Positions 62,931 to 64,000 of a stretch of DNA of 64,000 bases are shown in pieces. The notes beneath the pieces are model-generated. The model was not told the DNA's origin. It did no database searches and saw only the letters and a list, made by a program, of their open reading frames with translations. The stretch spans positions 7,305,906-7,369,905 of the forward strand of contig NC_090968.1 of assembly GCF_040807025.1 (NCBI RefSeq), in the 5' to 3' direction. Every line of letters starts with the position of its first letter. Positions within the stretch are counted from its first letter, which is position 1. Made by a program: the position numbers and the translations under genes. This DNA is from Struthio camelus (taxonomy: Eukaryota; Chordata; Aves; Struthioniformes; Struthionidae).

Positions 62931-63188
62931 TTTTTCCGAAGCAGACGTCGCCGCGGAGGTGGCTGTGCCGCTCGGGGGGAGCCGGGCGGCGGCGGCGGCC
63001 CCTTGTCCGTGGTGCTGCCGGGTCGGGCCGGGCCGGGCGGCTGCGCTGCGCTGCGCTGCGGGGGCGGCTCGGCGGCGGCGGCGGCGGCGGCTCCGCCCCG
63101 GGGCGGGGGGCGGCGCGGCCCGGCCGCGCAGGCTCCGGCTCCATAAGCCCGCGGGCCGGAGCCGAGCCAGGCGCCCGAGGCAGCGGCG
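62930..63188 (+). promoter_or_regulatory. ADAM9: CpG island upstream of the putative ADAM9 first coding exon
   Basis: Very dense CpG sequence with GGC/CGG triplet runs and a short GCTGC/GCGCT repeat lies immediately before the ATG. No convincing TATA box is present. It is read as a CpG-island promoter by position and composition. Confidence 0.5.
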
Positions 63189-63297
63189 ATGCGGAGCCGG
63201 AGCCGGAGCGCCATGGCCTGGGCGGCGGGCGGCTGCCTCTGCCTGCTGCTGCTGGCGGCGCCGGGCCGGCCGCAGGGCCCCCAGCAGCGCCGGCCGG
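63189..63297 (+). CDS. ADAM9: Signal-peptide exon, probably ADAM9 exon 1 (3' incomplete)
   Basis: ADAM9 is a membrane-anchored metalloprotease-disintegrin that sheds cell-surface proteins. Only its likely first coding exon is in the window. It encodes a signal peptide (MAWAAGGCLCLLLLAAPGRPQG) and ends QQRRP plus one base, at a strong GTGAGT donor. The mammalian ADAM9 first exon also encodes a signal peptide and ends at an R-P-G before a phase-1 junction, which fits. Two in-frame ATGs are present, 63189 and 63213; the second (GCGCCATGG) has the better initiation context. Identity rests on synteny (TM2D2 adjacent, head to head) and this junction. No pro-domain, protease or disintegrin exon is visible before 64000, so another secreted or membrane protein is possible. 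Confidence 0.6.
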
Positions 63298-64000
63298 GTG
63301 AGTGCGGCCGGGCCGGGCCGGGCCGGGCCGACGGGACCCCCCGCCTCCTCGGGGCGGCGCGGCCGGGCCCTGCGGCCTCGGGGAGCCCCTGCCCGGTCCT
63401 GCCCCATGGCCGAGGGGGCCCCTGGGGCCCGCTGATGGGTGGGGGGACCCCCCTGCCCTGCCCTGCCCTGCCCGGTCCTGCCCCATGGCCGTGGGGCCCG
63501 CTGATGGGTGGGGGGACCCCCCTGCCCGATCCTGCCCCGTCCTGCCCCATGGCCGTGGGGGCCCGCTGATGGGTGGGGGGACCCCCCTGCTCTTCCCCAT
63601 GGCCGTGGGGGCCCCCTGGGGCCAGCTAATGGGTGTGGGGACCCCCCTGCCCTGCCCCACAGCAGTGAGGGCCCCTGGGGCCAGCTAATGGGTGTGGGGA
63701 CCCCCCTGCTCTTCCCCATGGCCGTGAGGGCCCCTGGGGCCTGCTGATGGGTGTGGGGACCCCCTTGCCCTTCCCCTCCCCAGGGCTGCGAGGGCACGTC
63801 CTGGTCCCTGGGGCTGGCAGGCAGGGTCCGGGTCCCCCCCCTTCCCTTCCCCAGGGCAGCGGTGCGGGTCCAGCCTGGGGTCCCGGCCTCACCCCCTGCG
63901 ACGTGTAGGCTCTGGGGACGGGCAGGCTCTCCCCCTGTCAGGGCAGCCGCGCCGATGCTGCCCGTGCCGCCGTGGCCCGGGCGGTCACATCCTGCGCATG
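63298..64000 (+). other. ADAM9: Putative ADAM9 intron 1 (partial)
   Basis: GC-rich sequence after the GTGAGT donor, filled by the tandem repeat and then unremarkable GC-rich DNA to the window edge. No acceptor followed by recognisable coding sequence was found. Confidence 0.5.
63395..63790. repeat. Tandem repeat of about 50-80 bp units, roughly six copies
   Basis: CCCCATGGCCGTGGGGGCCC, GCTGATGGGTG(T/G)GGGGACCCCCCTGCC and variants alternate about six times. A short CCCTG pentamer expansion lies near 63460. It lies in the intron just after the putative ADAM9 first exon. Long open frames across it on both strands are repeat artefacts. Confidence 0.85.

Noticed and set aside
62534-63797. Long minus-strand frames of 300-338 codons.
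   Set aside because: They read across the CpG island and the tandem repeat after the putative ADAM9 exon; composition explains the lack of stops.

Overview
The window is vertebrate nuclear DNA and most likely from a bird. The genes are split by GT-AG introns. Their order, TACC1 > PLEKHA2 > (HTRA4) > TM2D2 < > ADAM9, is the block found on human 8p11, here squeezed into 64 kb. Introns are short and GC-rich, CpG-rich stretches are frequent, and repeats are sparse and dominated by worn CR1-like and MIR-like relics. This looks like an avian microchromosome; a crocodilian or turtle is less likely but not excluded by sequence alone.

Layout. 1-10.5 kb: the last eight coding exons of TACC1 (+) and its probable 3' UTR. 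11.4-16.2 kb: a small three-exon Ly6/uPAR GPI-anchored protein gene (+) that is not part of the human block. 16.2-22 kb: intergenic DNA with CR1-like relics. 22.1-46.4 kb: PLEKHA2/TAPP2 (+), with a CpG-island non-coding first exon, eleven coding exons giving a complete 428-residue protein, and a long 3' UTR. 48.3-54.3 kb: a broken HTRA4 (+), recognisable from protease and PDZ exon pieces but with frameshifts and loss of the catalytic histidine block. 55.3-56.6 kb: complete TM2D2 (-), four coding exons. 56.7-57.2 kb: CCAAT-rich TM2D2 upstream region and a perfect 13-bp tandem array. 57.2-62.9 kb: no gene recognised. 63.2 kb to the end: the signal-peptide exon of what synteny and exon phase suggest is ADAM9 (+), then intron 1.

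The genes do not form one pathway. TACC1 is a centrosome/microtubule coiled-coil protein. PLEKHA2 is a PtdIns(3,4)P2-binding adaptor. TM2D2 is a small two-span membrane protein. ADAM9 is a membrane metalloprotease. The main departures from the expected block are the decayed HTRA4, the inserted Ly6 gene, and the roughly 6.6 kb between TM2D2 and the putative ADAM9 start codon.
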